This document shows, piece after piece, positions 39,888 through 47,876 of a stretch of 64,000 nt of DNA; position 1 is the first letter of the stretch, and each line of letters starts with the position of its first letter. The stretch is taken from the NCBI RefSeq assembly GCF_000591415.1, contig NZ_JEMF01000039.1, positions 102,340-166,339 of the forward strand, given 5' to 3'. This DNA is from Cobetia crustatorum (GTDB taxonomy: Bacteria > Pseudomonadota > Gammaproteobacteria > Pseudomonadales > Halomonadaceae). Position numbers and translations under genes: made by a program. The notes beneath the pieces were generated by a model. That model had not been told where the DNA came from. It made no database searches and saw only the letters and a program-made list of their open reading frames with translations.

Positions 39888-40402
39888 CTCACAATCCCGA
39901 TGCTGAACCGTCGTGGAGTACGACAACAGTGATCAACCCGTGTCGATCACTGGTCGCCATTCTACGAGCTGAGGCCGACACTGACCACCGATGTACCTTT
40001 CCAGCACCGGCCCATGCAGCCTTCTAGCCAAATGCCGCCACGGGCAAAGGCAGTGCAAACTCAAGGCAGCGTCAATGGTCAGTATATTAAATTAGACAAA
40101 ACTGATGCATATTCATACGACACAAAGATGCTCAAATATCCATCCCGACATTCTTCCCTCTTGCCTCGTCGTGAGAGATTGCTATGATGCAAACACTGTA
40201 TACAAAAACAGTATCCATACAGTACCTTCATCGCATGCCTGCCACACCGCAGGCAGCAGACTGATCGGGTCGGCTCTATCGCGTTGTCATCATGTTCGCA
40301 GAGCCTAGCAGGCCACAGATGAACTTAGCCTGACGACCCTCCACGCTGCACCGCAGGCCAACGCACATACTGCACCGGCCGCATGGCATTAGGGGATAGC
40401 TC
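39888..40402. other. 515-bp divergent intergenic region with a LexA box
   Basis: Between ccmA (minus) and the S24 peptidase gene (plus). The only strong signal is the SOS box at 40196-40211. The AT-rich stretch at 40080-40110 could hold the ccm promoter. Nothing convincing is coded here; the S24 transcript would have a leader of roughly 190 nt. Confidence 0.5.
40196..40211 (+). promoter_or_regulatory. LexA (SOS) box
   Basis: CTGTATACAAAAACAG is CTGT-N8-ACAG, the gammaproteobacterial LexA operator with an AT-rich centre. TATACA inside it can serve as a -10 element. It lies about 190 bp upstream of the S24 gene. Confidence 0.65.
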
Positions 40403-40879
40403 ATGTCACGACTTCACACTCCGCACTACCTTCAGCGCCTTCATAATCTGCCGCTCAATGATGCAGCCTGGAAAGAAATCGAAGCTTGCCATCTGATGGA
40501 TATCCCGCTGCTGGGCAACATCACCGCCGGAGTGCCCATTGAAGCCATCGCCGACTGCGGCACCATTTCCGTACCGTCGCGCATGGTGCGCCGCAACACT
40601 TATGCTTTGCGTGTACGTGGCCACTCGATGATCAACTGCAACATCCATGATGGCGACATCATCATCATCGAGCGTAGTGAAAGTGCCGAGAATGGCGAAA
40701 CAGCCGTGGTCATGATCAACCAGCAGGAAGTGACGCTGAAGAAGCTCTATATCGAGAAGTCCGGTGTGCGCCTGCAACCGGCCAACGACAGCATGGCACC
40801 TATATATCTCAAGAATGCAGACATCGAAGTACTCGGCATGGTGATGGGAGTCGTGCGCGGCAATGCTGTGACGCATTGA
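40403..40879 (+). CDS. Orphan LexA/UmuD-like S24 peptidase without a DNA-binding domain
   Basis: 158-residue cytoplasmic protein of the S24 self-cleaving family. The N-terminal 35 residues carry no helix-turn-helix. An Ala-Gly cleavage site lies in LLGNITAGVPIEA (A42-G43), as in LexA; the catalytic serine is S75 in RVRGHSMI and the lysine K113 in QEVTLKKLY. Start ATG after GGGGATAG, weak. It is longer than UmuD (139) and shorter than LexA (about 200). No umuC, imuB or dinB gene is adjacent. With a LexA box upstream it should be SOS-induced. It may be a UmuD-like polymerase partner, or a modulator of another regulator; family-level assignment is safe, role is not. Confidence 0.8.
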   Translation: MSRLHTPHYLQRLHNLPLNDAAWKEIEACHLMDIPLLGNITAGVPIEAIADCGTISVPSRMVRRNTYALRVRGHSMINCNIHDGDIIIIERSESAENGETAVVMINQQEVTLKKLYIEKSGVRLQPANDSMAPIYLKNADIEVLGMVMGVVRGNAVTH

Positions 40880-40923
40880 GATCCTGCGCCTCATTGGTGG
40901 CGTGACTGCGGTAAGATGGCACG

Positions 40924-41550
40924 ATGAGCTATCTGATACCTGCATTGGCGCCCGAGGCGCATCACGAGCACAGCATCGAAATCGAGAAGAGCCGCTTCAT
41001 TGCCTGGCTCGCGCATGCGCCCACCTCTGATGGCATGGCCCGACTGCTGGCCAGAGCGCATCTCACACACCCCAATGCACGCCATCATTGCACCGCTTTC
41101 ATTGCCGGTGCACCAAATGAGCAGAATGCGATTGGCTTCTCCGATGATGGGGAGCCCGGCGGCACTGCCGGTCGGCCGATGTATCAGGTACTTGAAGGCA
41201 GCGGTGTCGGCCAGGTGGCGTGCGTGGTCATCCGCTATTTTGGTGGCATCAAGCTCGGTACTGGCGGACTGGCACGCGCCTACAGTCGTTCCGTACTTGA
41301 AGGGCTTGAACAGCTACCGACCACGACCTTCACTCCACGTACCCCACGTCGTTTCAAGGTCGGCTTTGCTCACGAAGCCGATATACGCCATTGGTTAAGC
41401 GGCTACGGAGTACCGATCGATGGTGGTGACTATACCGCTGACGGCGTGATACTGACGGCGGGATGGCCTCTGGGTGGGACTCCCCCACCGCTTGAGGAGC
41501 TACGTGCCCGACTCAAGGGAGCACTGCAAGTGCTTGATGAGACGAGCTGA
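40924..41550 (+). CDS. yigZ: YigZ/IMPACT family protein
   Basis: 208-residue protein of the YigZ family, related to the eukaryotic translation regulator IMPACT. Two domains: the N-terminal UPF0029 fold with IEIEKSRFIAWLAHAPT, HHCTAFIAG, the signature GFSDDGEPGGTAGRPMYQVLEG and VVIRYFGGIKLGTGGLARAYS, then a smaller C-terminal ferredoxin-like domain (about 138-200). Its molecular function is unknown; in E. coli yigZ is part of the fadBA-yigZ-trkH region, a neighbourhood not seen here. Starts 45 bases after the S24 gene and could share its transcript. Confidence 0.93.
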   Translation: MSYLIPALAPEAHHEHSIEIEKSRFIAWLAHAPTSDGMARLLARAHLTHPNARHHCTAFIAGAPNEQNAIGFSDDGEPGGTAGRPMYQVLEGSGVGQVACVVIRYFGGIKLGTGGLARAYSRSVLEGLEQLPTTTFTPRTPRRFKVGFAHEADIRHWLSGYGVPIDGGDYTADGVILTAGWPLGGTPPPLEELRARLKGALQVLDETS

Positions 41551-41593
41551 GCATACGTTCCGCGCACATATCGAACAGTTGAGTGACTGACCT

Positions 41594-41635
41594 GCACACG
41601 ACAGCGCCGCCCCCAAGGGCGGCGCTGTCGTGTGC
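41594..41635. terminator. Perfect 19-bp hairpin between yigZ and azoR
   Basis: GCACACGACAGCGCCGCCC, loop CCAA, GGGCGGCGCTGTCGTGTGC. It lies between convergent genes and suits bidirectional termination, though neither side has a proper T-run. Confidence 0.65.
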
Positions 41636-41658
41636 AGAGTCTCACTGAGCGATGATCT

Positions 41659-42279
41659 TTATAGCATTTCAACGAAGTTCGCGATGCCTGACTGCGCCTC
41701 TGTCATGGCCTTGGCTTTATATTCATCGCCCATGTTGAGTCCTTCTGCATAAACATAATGCTGGTCTGCGATGCCCATCAATCCCAGCATGGACTTGAGG
41801 TGCGGTGTCTGAGAGTCCAGCTCGCTACCGGCATAAACCCCTCCACGCGCTGCCAGTACCAATGCCTGCTTGCCTTCCAGCAGGCCGACTGGACCTTGCG
41901 CCGTATAATTGAAGGTTTCACCGGCACGTAGCACGCGATCGAACCATGCCTTCATCTGACTCGGTATGCCCAGATTATAAAGCGGGGCGGCGATTACCAG
42001 CAGATCGGCTGCTCGCAGCTCGGCGAGGAAGGTATCTGACAACATGACTAGCTCACGCTGCGCTGCAGTGCGCTCATCTGCTGGCGTCATCCATGCCTGC
42101 ATTTCTGCCGCTCCGAGATGCGGCAGATCACGTTCGACCAGATCATGATGTGTCAGCTTATATTGAAGACCGGACGCCTCCAGCGCACGGACGAATGAGG
42201 CTGCCAGTACACGAGAGTTACCGTTGTCATCGAACAGTGAAGCGGATACCAACAAGACATTGAGCGGCGCAGTAGACAT
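41659..42279 (-). CDS. azoR: FMN-dependent NADH:quinone/azo reductase
   Basis: Flavodoxin-fold two-electron reductase of the AzoR family, cytoplasmic; reduces quinones and azo compounds. 206 residues from the ATG of MSTAPLNVLLVSAS, AAAGGGA upstream. Features: FMN phosphate-binding SASLFDDNGNSRVL, the family block IAAPLYNLGIPSQMKAWFDRVLRAGETFNYTAQGPVGLL and the ARGGVYAG loop. Single gene. A longer frame (42312) adds MATHLLKGNLL and is unlikely. Confidence 0.93.
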   Translation of the reverse strand: MSTAPLNVLLVSASLFDDNGNSRVLAASFVRALEASGLQYKLTHHDLVERDLPHLGAAEMQAWMTPADERTAAQRELVMLSDTFLAELRAADLLVIAAPLYNLGIPSQMKAWFDRVLRAGETFNYTAQGPVGLLEGKQALVLAARGGVYAGSELDSQTPHLKSMLGLMGIADQHYVYAEGLNMGDEYKAKAMTEAQSGIANFVEML

Positions 42280-42460
42280 GAGCAGATTCCCTTTAAGCAG
42301 ATGAGTAGCCAAGCGAGCGACTGAATCAGTGAGCCAGCATCAATGCTGAATGCCTCAAAGCTCGCTTCGTCGTGCTGCCATCATAAGTGAATCCACTTGT
42401 ACAAAAAGCGACAATTATTGTGCGAATCATGTGATAAAACCGAATGATTCTATCACCACC

Positions 42461-43681
42461 TCAATAGCGAAATGCCTCACCACACCCGCCCAACGTACGG
42501 CCATCCAGTGTCAGGCTTGCCGTCAGCGGATAGGGAGCGCCCTGCATGGAATCAAAGCAAGCCCCCGGCGTAACAGAAAACTGTAGGTGCTCCACGCCAC
42601 TGGCACCTTTCGGCAACGTAGCCTTGAGCACTCGTTCGCCGGCGTCATCTTTTGCTACACGGTAGGGCAACGTCAGCACCGTAGCAGTGGAGGCGATTAC
42701 AGCAGGCATTGCAGCCACGATCGATTCGTCTGCAAGCACATCAGACCGCGCAATGAGTAACTCCTCTGGCGAATCTGCGGAGCGAGCTACCAGGCTGTCA
42801 CCATGAGCCGAGGCTAGCAGACCCGCGGAAGCGGTCAATGTCAGCAGATTACGCGTTTTATCCAGGCTGACCTGCCAACCGGGCTCATTGCCTTGTGCGA
42901 CCAGCAACGGTTCACTGGCTATCGGGCGGATCTGGCGTCGATCATCCTGCTCGCATTCAAGCCTGCCACGCGCATTGCGCAGCGTAGCTTGCGTGCCCTT
43001 GAACCAGACTTCCAGCCCTTTCTCGCCGCCGCTTTCCACCTCCTTTTGCTTCGCTTTCTTCTTCATTCTCTCCTGCCCGCTGTCCTTATCAGCCTCTTTT
43101 TCAGCCTCTTTTTCAGCCCTGTGCTCGATCTTGCCCTCTGACATCGGTGCCGTACCTTCCGCTTGATAACGTGCCCCTGAGGCGCTGATCACGTGCTCCA
43201 GCGTGTAGGCATGGTCGCGTGACCACAGATGCAGCCTGTCCTTTTGGGGCTGATCATGATGGCCTGATGTCGCACCTGCAGCCGACTGACCGAAAGCCAT
43301 CAGCAAATCCTGAGCTGGCGTACAGCGCCAGACCTGATATTCGCGCGCGCTCACGGGCGGCAAGAAAGCGCCCGGCAACTTGATAGCCGGCGCTCGCCCA
43401 AGATCTTCAGCACTGGGAGCCGGCGGCGCGGGTGTTGCAGGTGCCTTGCTGACGACGGGGCGTGGATCACTGACAGGGGCAGGTATCTTGAGTGGGATCG
43501 GATGGCCACGCGACGCCTTGTCGGCATCATGACTCCATGGCAACGAGGTACAACCTGCCATGACAAGCGCCGTCCCCGCGAGCGCCAGAGGAGCGACTCT
43601 ACGTAACTGGGCGAGAGCAAAGCCTTCTCTCTTGCAGGAGGCAGAGATAGCAACGAAACGATGACAGCGCTGACGGGACAT
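42461..43681 (-). CDS. Lipoprotein with MliC-like and COG3650-like domains
   Basis: 406-residue predicted outer-membrane or periplasmic lipoprotein. The signal region (LALAGTALVMAGC) has a lipobox; the first 25 residues are likely an N-region extension. After a proline-rich linker, about 110-250 resembles the MliC/PliC lysozyme inhibitor fold (QVWRCTP, HVISASGARYQAEG, EVWFKGTQATLRNARGRLECEQ). It is interrupted by a highly charged Lys/Glu insert (about 178-208). A second domain starts at VAQGNEPGWQVSLD, the GNEPxW motif of COG3650 proteins, and ends CFDSMQGAPYPLTASLTLDGRTLGGCG. Role inferred: protection against lysozyme or an envelope function. It is followed by AT-rich DNA ahead of azoR. Confidence 0.7.
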   Translation of the reverse strand: MSRQRCHRFVAISASCKREGFALAQLRRVAPLALAGTALVMAGCTSLPWSHDADKASRGHPIPLKIPAPVSDPRPVVSKAPATPAPPAPSAEDLGRAPAIKLPGAFLPPVSAREYQVWRCTPAQDLLMAFGQSAAGATSGHHDQPQKDRLHLWSRDHAYTLEHVISASGARYQAEGTAPMSEGKIEHRAEKEAEKEADKDSGQERMKKKAKQKEVESGGEKGLEVWFKGTQATLRNARGRLECEQDDRRQIRPIASEPLLVAQGNEPGWQVSLDKTRNLLTLTASAGLLASAHGDSLVARSADSPEELLIARSDVLADESIVAAMPAVIASTATVLTLPYRVAKDDAGERVLKATLPKGASGVEHLQFSVTPGACFDSMQGAPYPLTASLTLDGRTLGGCGEAFRY

Positions 43682-44188
43682 GAGCCCTCCCTGGGCATGC
43701 CTGGGTGCAGGATAAGGCGCGGTAACTCCATAAAGAGAATCGGCGCCGCCACTGGACTCGAAGGCGAAGATGACGACGCCGTCCTGGCGCGCCTTGCAGA
43801 AAGTTTATCAAGACTTTCACGTCTTGTGGGCCTGCACAAAAGAGAAATGGCGCGCATAAAAAAGCGCCTGGCATGATACCCGACGCTTTCGATGCCAAGG
43901 CATCGCTCTCTCTCTATAGACGACTCAACCCATAGATGACTGAATCAAGGCATGACTGATCAGCCCAGACGCAAGCGCAGTACACGATCGGCACCGATAC
44001 GCGGATAGCCAAGAGTGTGAGACAGTGTCATGAGTGTGCTCCATCAGCACCCTCGTGGCGGCATCATTTATATTTAGAATGGTTTTCTTGTGCGCCTTTT
44101 TACGTCTAGGCGATTGACCTCAGTCTCGTGTCCGCCAAAAATTGAATAAAACTAATTAATCTAATCATCAACATGAGCAACACTCACC
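43682..44188. other. 507-bp region between the lipoprotein gene and metR, with a metE stub
   Basis: Contains the metE remnant at 43960-44031 (minus) and an AT-rich metR/metE promoter zone at 44070-44180. Low GC stretches such as AAAAATTGAATAAAACTAA lie in it. No other supported gene. Confidence 0.5.
43960..44031 (-). pseudogene. metE: metE remnant: N-terminal codons only, divergent from metR
   Basis: A 23-codon frame starts at an ATG with GGAG seven bases upstream and reads MTLSHTLGYPRIGADR, which matches the start of cobalamin-independent methionine synthase (E. coli MTILNHTLGFPRVGLRRE). It then gives VLRLRLG and a stop. The normal gene is about 760 codons and lies divergently next to metR; here the place is occupied by only this stub, with no other metE sequence to 43682. 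The signals for initiation are kept. Either an internal deletion fused the beginning to the last codons, or the rest was replaced. The organism probably makes methionine with MetH. Confidence 0.65.
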
Positions 44189-45100
44189 ATGCTCGAATTA
44201 CGTCATCTCCGTACCCTGCTAGCTCTACGTGATGCCGGTTCGCTGGTCGAGGCTGCCGAGCGCATCCACCTCACCCAGTCTGCTCTCTCGCATCAGCTGA
44301 AAGATCTTGAGGAACGACTCGGCACGCTGCTGTTCGTGCGCAAGACGCGGCCGGTAGAATTCACACGCGCTGGTCAGCGACTATTATCGCTGGCAGAGCA
44401 AGTATTGCCACAATTCCGCATGGCGGAGCGTGACATCACACGCATGGCCGGCAGCGAACAAGGGCGGCTGCACATGGCCATCGAATGTCACAGCTGCTTC
44501 CAGTGGCTGATGCCAACCGTCGATCGCTTTCGTGACCACTGGCCGGAAATTGAAGTCGACATACCTTCGGGACACAGCTTCGCGCCGCTCAGTGCACTGG
44601 GGCGCGAGCAATTGGACCTCGTCATCACTGCAGACCCGGTGGAAATGACGGGTATTCGCTACATTCCCTTGTTCCGCTATGAAGTCATGCTAGCCGTGGC
44701 CCGTCAGCATGCGTTGGCAATCAAGGGGCATGTGGCTCCTGAAGACCTGCGTGATGAAGTGCTGATCATCTATCCGGTCGAACACGACCGCCTCGATGTC
44801 TTCACCCAGTTTCTGGAACCGGCCAATGTTGCTCCGCGCGAGATACGCACCGCCGAAATGACGGTAATGATGATGCAGTTGGTCGCCAGTGGCCGTGGTG
44901 TCACGGCGCTACCCAACTGGGCGCTGACCGAGTACCTGTCACGCGACTACGTGCGGGGACTATCACTGGGCGACGGCATCTGGGCGACACTCTACGCCGC
45001 CGTCAGGGAAGATCTACTAGGTACGCCGTGGATGGATGATTTTCTGCGTACCGCCCGCGAGACCTCTTTCGAGGTACTCGATGGCGTGAAGCCTGCCTGA
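44189..45100 (+). CDS. metR: LysR-family regulator MetR
   Basis: Homocysteine-responsive activator of methionine genes (metE, metH, glyA in other bacteria). 303 residues. Winged helix at the N terminus (LRHLRTLLALRDAGSLVEAAERIHLTQSALSHQLKDLEERLG), effector-binding domain after about 90, with the MetR-type segments MAIECHSCFQWLMPTVDRFR, ITADPVEMTGIRYIPLFRYE and GRGVTALPNWALTEY. Divergent from the metE stub, so its classical target is lost locally and its remaining targets must lie elsewhere. Followed by a strong terminator. Confidence 0.93.
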   Translation: MLELRHLRTLLALRDAGSLVEAAERIHLTQSALSHQLKDLEERLGTLLFVRKTRPVEFTRAGQRLLSLAEQVLPQFRMAERDITRMAGSEQGRLHMAIECHSCFQWLMPTVDRFRDHWPEIEVDIPSGHSFAPLSALGREQLDLVITADPVEMTGIRYIPLFRYEVMLAVARQHALAIKGHVAPEDLRDEVLIIYPVEHDRLDVFTQFLEPANVAPREIRTAEMTVMMMQLVASGRGVTALPNWALTEYLSRDYVRGLSLGDGIWATLYAAVREDLLGTPWMDDFLRTARETSFEVLDGVKPA

Positions 45101-45133
45101 CGCTTCGCTGACTGATCAAAAGCAACCGATCTG

Positions 45134-45181
45134 AAAAAGCCCACCATGCCACGTAGTCAATACGGGCATGGTGGGCTTTTT
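45134..45181 (+). terminator. Intrinsic terminator of metR
   Basis: 17-bp stem AAAAAGCCCACCATGCC / GGCATGGTGGGCTTTTT. Confidence 0.88.
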
Positions 45182-45252
45182 GATGTCCGCTACCTGGCAT
45201 GATACTGCCCACCATATTGCGACAGCATCATGCCAAGCGTTTTTCATAGGCA

Positions 45253-45288
45253 CAAAAAAACCGTCCCAGCATAAGCTGGGACGGTTTT
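45253..45288 (-). terminator. Intrinsic terminator of the cold-shock gene
   Basis: Minus strand: AAAACCGTCCCAGC, loop, GCTGGGACGGTTTT then further T (eight in a row). Confidence 0.9.
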
Positions 45289-45333
45289 GACATCTATCAT
45301 CTCACGCGAAGTGTACTCCGCGATGAGTGATGA

Positions 45334-45540
45334 TCAGTCGACAGCCTTGACGTTAGCTGCCTGCAGGCCTTTCTGGCCTTGGGTGACGTCGAAGGAGACC
45401 TGTTGGCCGTCCTGCAAAGTCTTGAAGCCGTCTGCTTGGACTTCGGAGAAGTGAACGAACAGGTCGTCACCACCGTCTGCCGGAGCGATGAAACCAAAAC
45501 CTTTAGCGTCGTTGAACCACTTAACTGTACCGGTAGCCAT
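45334..45540 (-). CDS. Cold-shock domain protein (CspA family)
   Basis: Single-stranded nucleic-acid-binding RNA chaperone, 68 residues. RNP1 KGFGFI and RNP2 [10 protein letters not shown] are present; N terminus [11 protein letters not shown] is the family consensus. Cold-shock domain only, no extension. Its leader is about 160 nt from a predicted promoter at 45709-45738, in line with the long structured 5' UTRs known for cspA-type genes. Which paralogue it is cannot be decided. Confidence 0.95.
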   Translation of the reverse strand: MATGTVKWFNDAKGFGFIAPADGGDDLFVHFSEVQADGFKTLQDGQQVSFDVTQGQKGLQAANVKAVD

Positions 45541-45708
45541 GAGAAATATCCTCTCTGATGAGCATGTTTAATTAGAACGGGCGTTACCCGAAGAGCGTGG
45601 GCAAAGCAAAACCATGCATCAAATCAGCGAGGCATTTCGGCGCGCTCAAGGCGTGAAACCGAACTGCGCAGGCGACTGAGTGGTGCGTCTTGCTATCCAA
45701 CAGACGCT

Positions 45709-45738
45709 ACTATGCACTTCAACCCACCTTGACGTCAA
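45709..45738 (-). promoter_or_regulatory. Predicted sigma-70 promoter of the cold-shock gene
   Basis: Minus strand TTGACG (45738-45733), 18-base spacer, CATAGT (45714-45709). Transcription would start near 45702, leaving a leader of about 160 nt. Confidence 0.45.
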
Positions 45739-45756
45739 GCCTTCTTGTGAATGAGT

Positions 45757-46215
45757 TTAATGATTCGGTAATCGCTGCCACTGCAACCAGGTTAAAAAGC
45801 CTCCTTCTGGCAGCTGAAGATTCGGAGCGTCGGTCCCTAACAGCAGACTGCCTTCCTTGAAGCTGACACTCCGATTGAGCGTCACACCATCCCAATCCGC
45901 GATGGTTGCCAGCGACAACTGATGGCAGACCTCCTCTCTCTGCCCATCCCAGTACCAGCGGCCACAATAGGCAAATCCCTTACGAAATGCTGTGACCAGC
46001 TGATCATCCGAAGGCGCCGTCCCTAACGGCTCGCGCTCACAGGACACCAACTGCACGCTCATGAAGCCATTTGCCAGGTAATGCAGCTGTCCCTTGCAGG
46101 CGCCGAGTGGCTCCAACTCCCTACCATCCGGCCAGGCATACCAGAAACGTTGCAGCTGCCATGACCCGATCAACTCTGGATGCAAATGTGCCGTCGTATC
46201 TGAAGTGTCTATCAT
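45757..46215 (-). CDS. Lipocalin-like domain protein
   Basis: 152-residue protein with no signal peptide, of the Lipocalin_5-like family: LIGSWQLQRFWYAWPDGRE at the N terminus, GQLHYLANGFMSVQLV, YCGRWYWDGQREEVCHQL and GFLTWLQWQR at the end. These beta-barrel proteins bind small ligands; ligand unknown. Its start overlaps the stop of the upstream RstB-like kinase (46212-46215), so it is translationally coupled to a two-component system, which suggests a link to the same stimulus. Confidence 0.8.
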   Translation of the reverse strand: MIDTSDTTAHLHPELIGSWQLQRFWYAWPDGRELEPLGACKGQLHYLANGFMSVQLVSCEREPLGTAPSDDQLVTAFRKGFAYCGRWYWDGQREEVCHQLSLATIADWDGVTLNRSVSFKEGSLLLGTDAPNLQLPEGGFLTWLQWQRLPNH

Positions 46216-47873
46216 GTGCCCTCCTTTCCATCAGCCACAGTAGGTAGAACAGGTGGAAGCACTACGGGCATCTCGCGCCCTAATTTCCCCGATGTCAGTG
46301 GCAACAGCAGACTGAAGCGCGCCCCCTTGAGGGCCTTGCCGTGGTCCACCACGACGCTGCCACCATGCGAGTGCATGATCTTCTGAACGATGGATAACCC
46401 AAGACCATAGCCCCCCGAAGCGCGTGTACGTGAATCATCGAGACGCGCAAAGGGCTTGAAGACCTTTTTGCGATCGTCTTCGGCAACGCCCGGCCCGTCA
46501 TCTTCAACATCGATACGTATCACCTGTGGGTCATTCGTGATGCGCACCAGTACACGAGAATCAGCATGGCGACAGGCATTGGAGACAAGGTTTTGCAATG
46601 CACGCTGTAGATAGCGGGCCTCAGCCTCTACCTCAAGGGACTCCCCTTCGATACTCAACAATAGCTCTGGGTGTAATGGTGCGAGTGTCTCGCACACCTG
46701 CTCTGCCACTTCGCGACAATCCACTGCGGTCATATTGAGCTGAATACCTGCCGCATTGTTGAGGCGCGCATAGGTCAGAATTTCATCGATCAGCTTGTCG
46801 AGCTCTTCGATATCACCATCGGCTCCCTTTACCTGCCGAAGCACGAAGTCGTCGTCGACCATGTCCTCGATCATCTGCAAGGCAAAGCGGATACGCGCCA
46901 CCGGCGTACGCAACTCGTGAGAGACAGCGCGAATCATGTCTTGCTGAGCCCCCAGTAGCCCCTGCACTCGCTCCGCCATACCATTGAAGGCCATCCCAAG
47001 TCGGCCTAGAAAGTCGTTGGACTCAATGCGTACCCGCGTATCGAGATAACCACCAGCGATACGTGTCGCCGCTCTCTCCAAACGTGTCAGGCGCGCTTCA
47101 AGCGACCTCACGACTAGATAGATGACTCCCCCCAACAAGGTAATGACGGACAGCACCATCGCCGCGATCAGCGCAGGTGGGGTGGTTTCAAAGCCACGTA
47201 GTGGTCCGACCTTAAGCAGCGTCTGGTGGCCCAGGCGAGCATAAAGCACCATCGCCCGGCCATGACTGGCGACATTGAGCACCACCCGCCCATCATTGAT
47301 ACGACTGGACTGCTGGGCATCGAGACTGTCAGGCACATCCGGGAGCTGCGCAAAAGATAACCCGGAGACCTGCTGCAACTCCGCCAACATGCTGCCACGT
47401 TGCTCGGGCATCAACGGGAGCAACGTATCGCGGAGCAAGGCCATCAGACCGCGTAGCTGGCGCTCTGCCAGATGCAGCAACCGAAGCTCCAGCACGCGAT
47501 GCTCACCCGGCACCTGCATCAACAACTGCCAGCCCGTATCAGCGTGTGCTCTGACCAGTGGTCGCCCGGCATCCAGACGTCGTTGCTCCCACCAGTTGAG
47601 ATCGAACATCTCGACGGGTGCGAGTAAAAGACGCGCATCCAGCAAGCCAGAGACTCGGGCGAGAAACTTGCTCCGCTCCGTATCTGGCGTAGCAGATACC
47701 CGCTGAGTCAGCAGCTTCATCGGCGCTGCCCCCAAATGAGTCTGGTAGGCCTCTAGCCGAACCATGTTGGTTAGCTGGAAGCCGCCCAGCGCAATACCTA
47801 GCGTCAGTATCAACGCCAGGAGCAACGCCATGTAGACGCGCAGAAAAATACTGTCGGACAGGGCACGCCGCAT
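46212..47873 (-). CDS. RstB-like sensor histidine kinase
   Basis: Inner-membrane sensor kinase, 553 residues. TM1 about 10-33, a large periplasmic domain about 34-230 (with MFDLNWWEQRRLDAG and a C-terminal half ending LKVGPLRGFETTPP), TM2 about 232-255, HAMP (YLDTRVRIESNDFLGRLGMAFN), HisKA with SHELRTPVARIRFALQMI, and HATPase with ALQNLVSNACRHADS and GGYGLGLSIVQKIM. The end is a proline/valine-rich tail. Layout and H-box resemble E. coli RstB, but the ligand-binding region differs. Sits three bases after the response regulator. Confidence 0.88.
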   Translation of the reverse strand: MRRALSDSIFLRVYMALLLALILTLGIALGGFQLTNMVRLEAYQTHLGAAPMKLLTQRVSATPDTERSKFLARVSGLLDARLLLAPVEMFDLNWWEQRRLDAGRPLVRAHADTGWQLLMQVPGEHRVLELRLLHLAERQLRGLMALLRDTLLPLMPEQRGSMLAELQQVSGLSFAQLPDVPDSLDAQQSSRINDGRVVLNVASHGRAMVLYARLGHQTLLKVGPLRGFETTPPALIAAMVLSVITLLGGVIYLVVRSLEARLTRLERAATRIAGGYLDTRVRIESNDFLGRLGMAFNGMAERVQGLLGAQQDMIRAVSHELRTPVARIRFALQMIEDMVDDDFVLRQVKGADGDIEELDKLIDEILTYARLNNAAGIQLNMTAVDCREVAEQVCETLAPLHPELLLSIEGESLEVEAEARYLQRALQNLVSNACRHADSRVLVRITNDPQVIRIDVEDDGPGVAEDDRKKVFKPFARLDDSRTRASGGYGLGLSIVQKIMHSHGGSVVVDHGKALKGARFSLLLPLTSGKLGREMPVVLPPVLPTVADGKEGT

Positions 47874-47876
47874 GAC

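Noticed and set aside
43661..43876. 71-codon plus-strand frame overlapping the lipoprotein gene start
   Set aside because: The second half looks helical (LARLAESLSRLSRLVGLHKREMA), but it has no ribosome binding site and overlaps a supported gene on the other strand.
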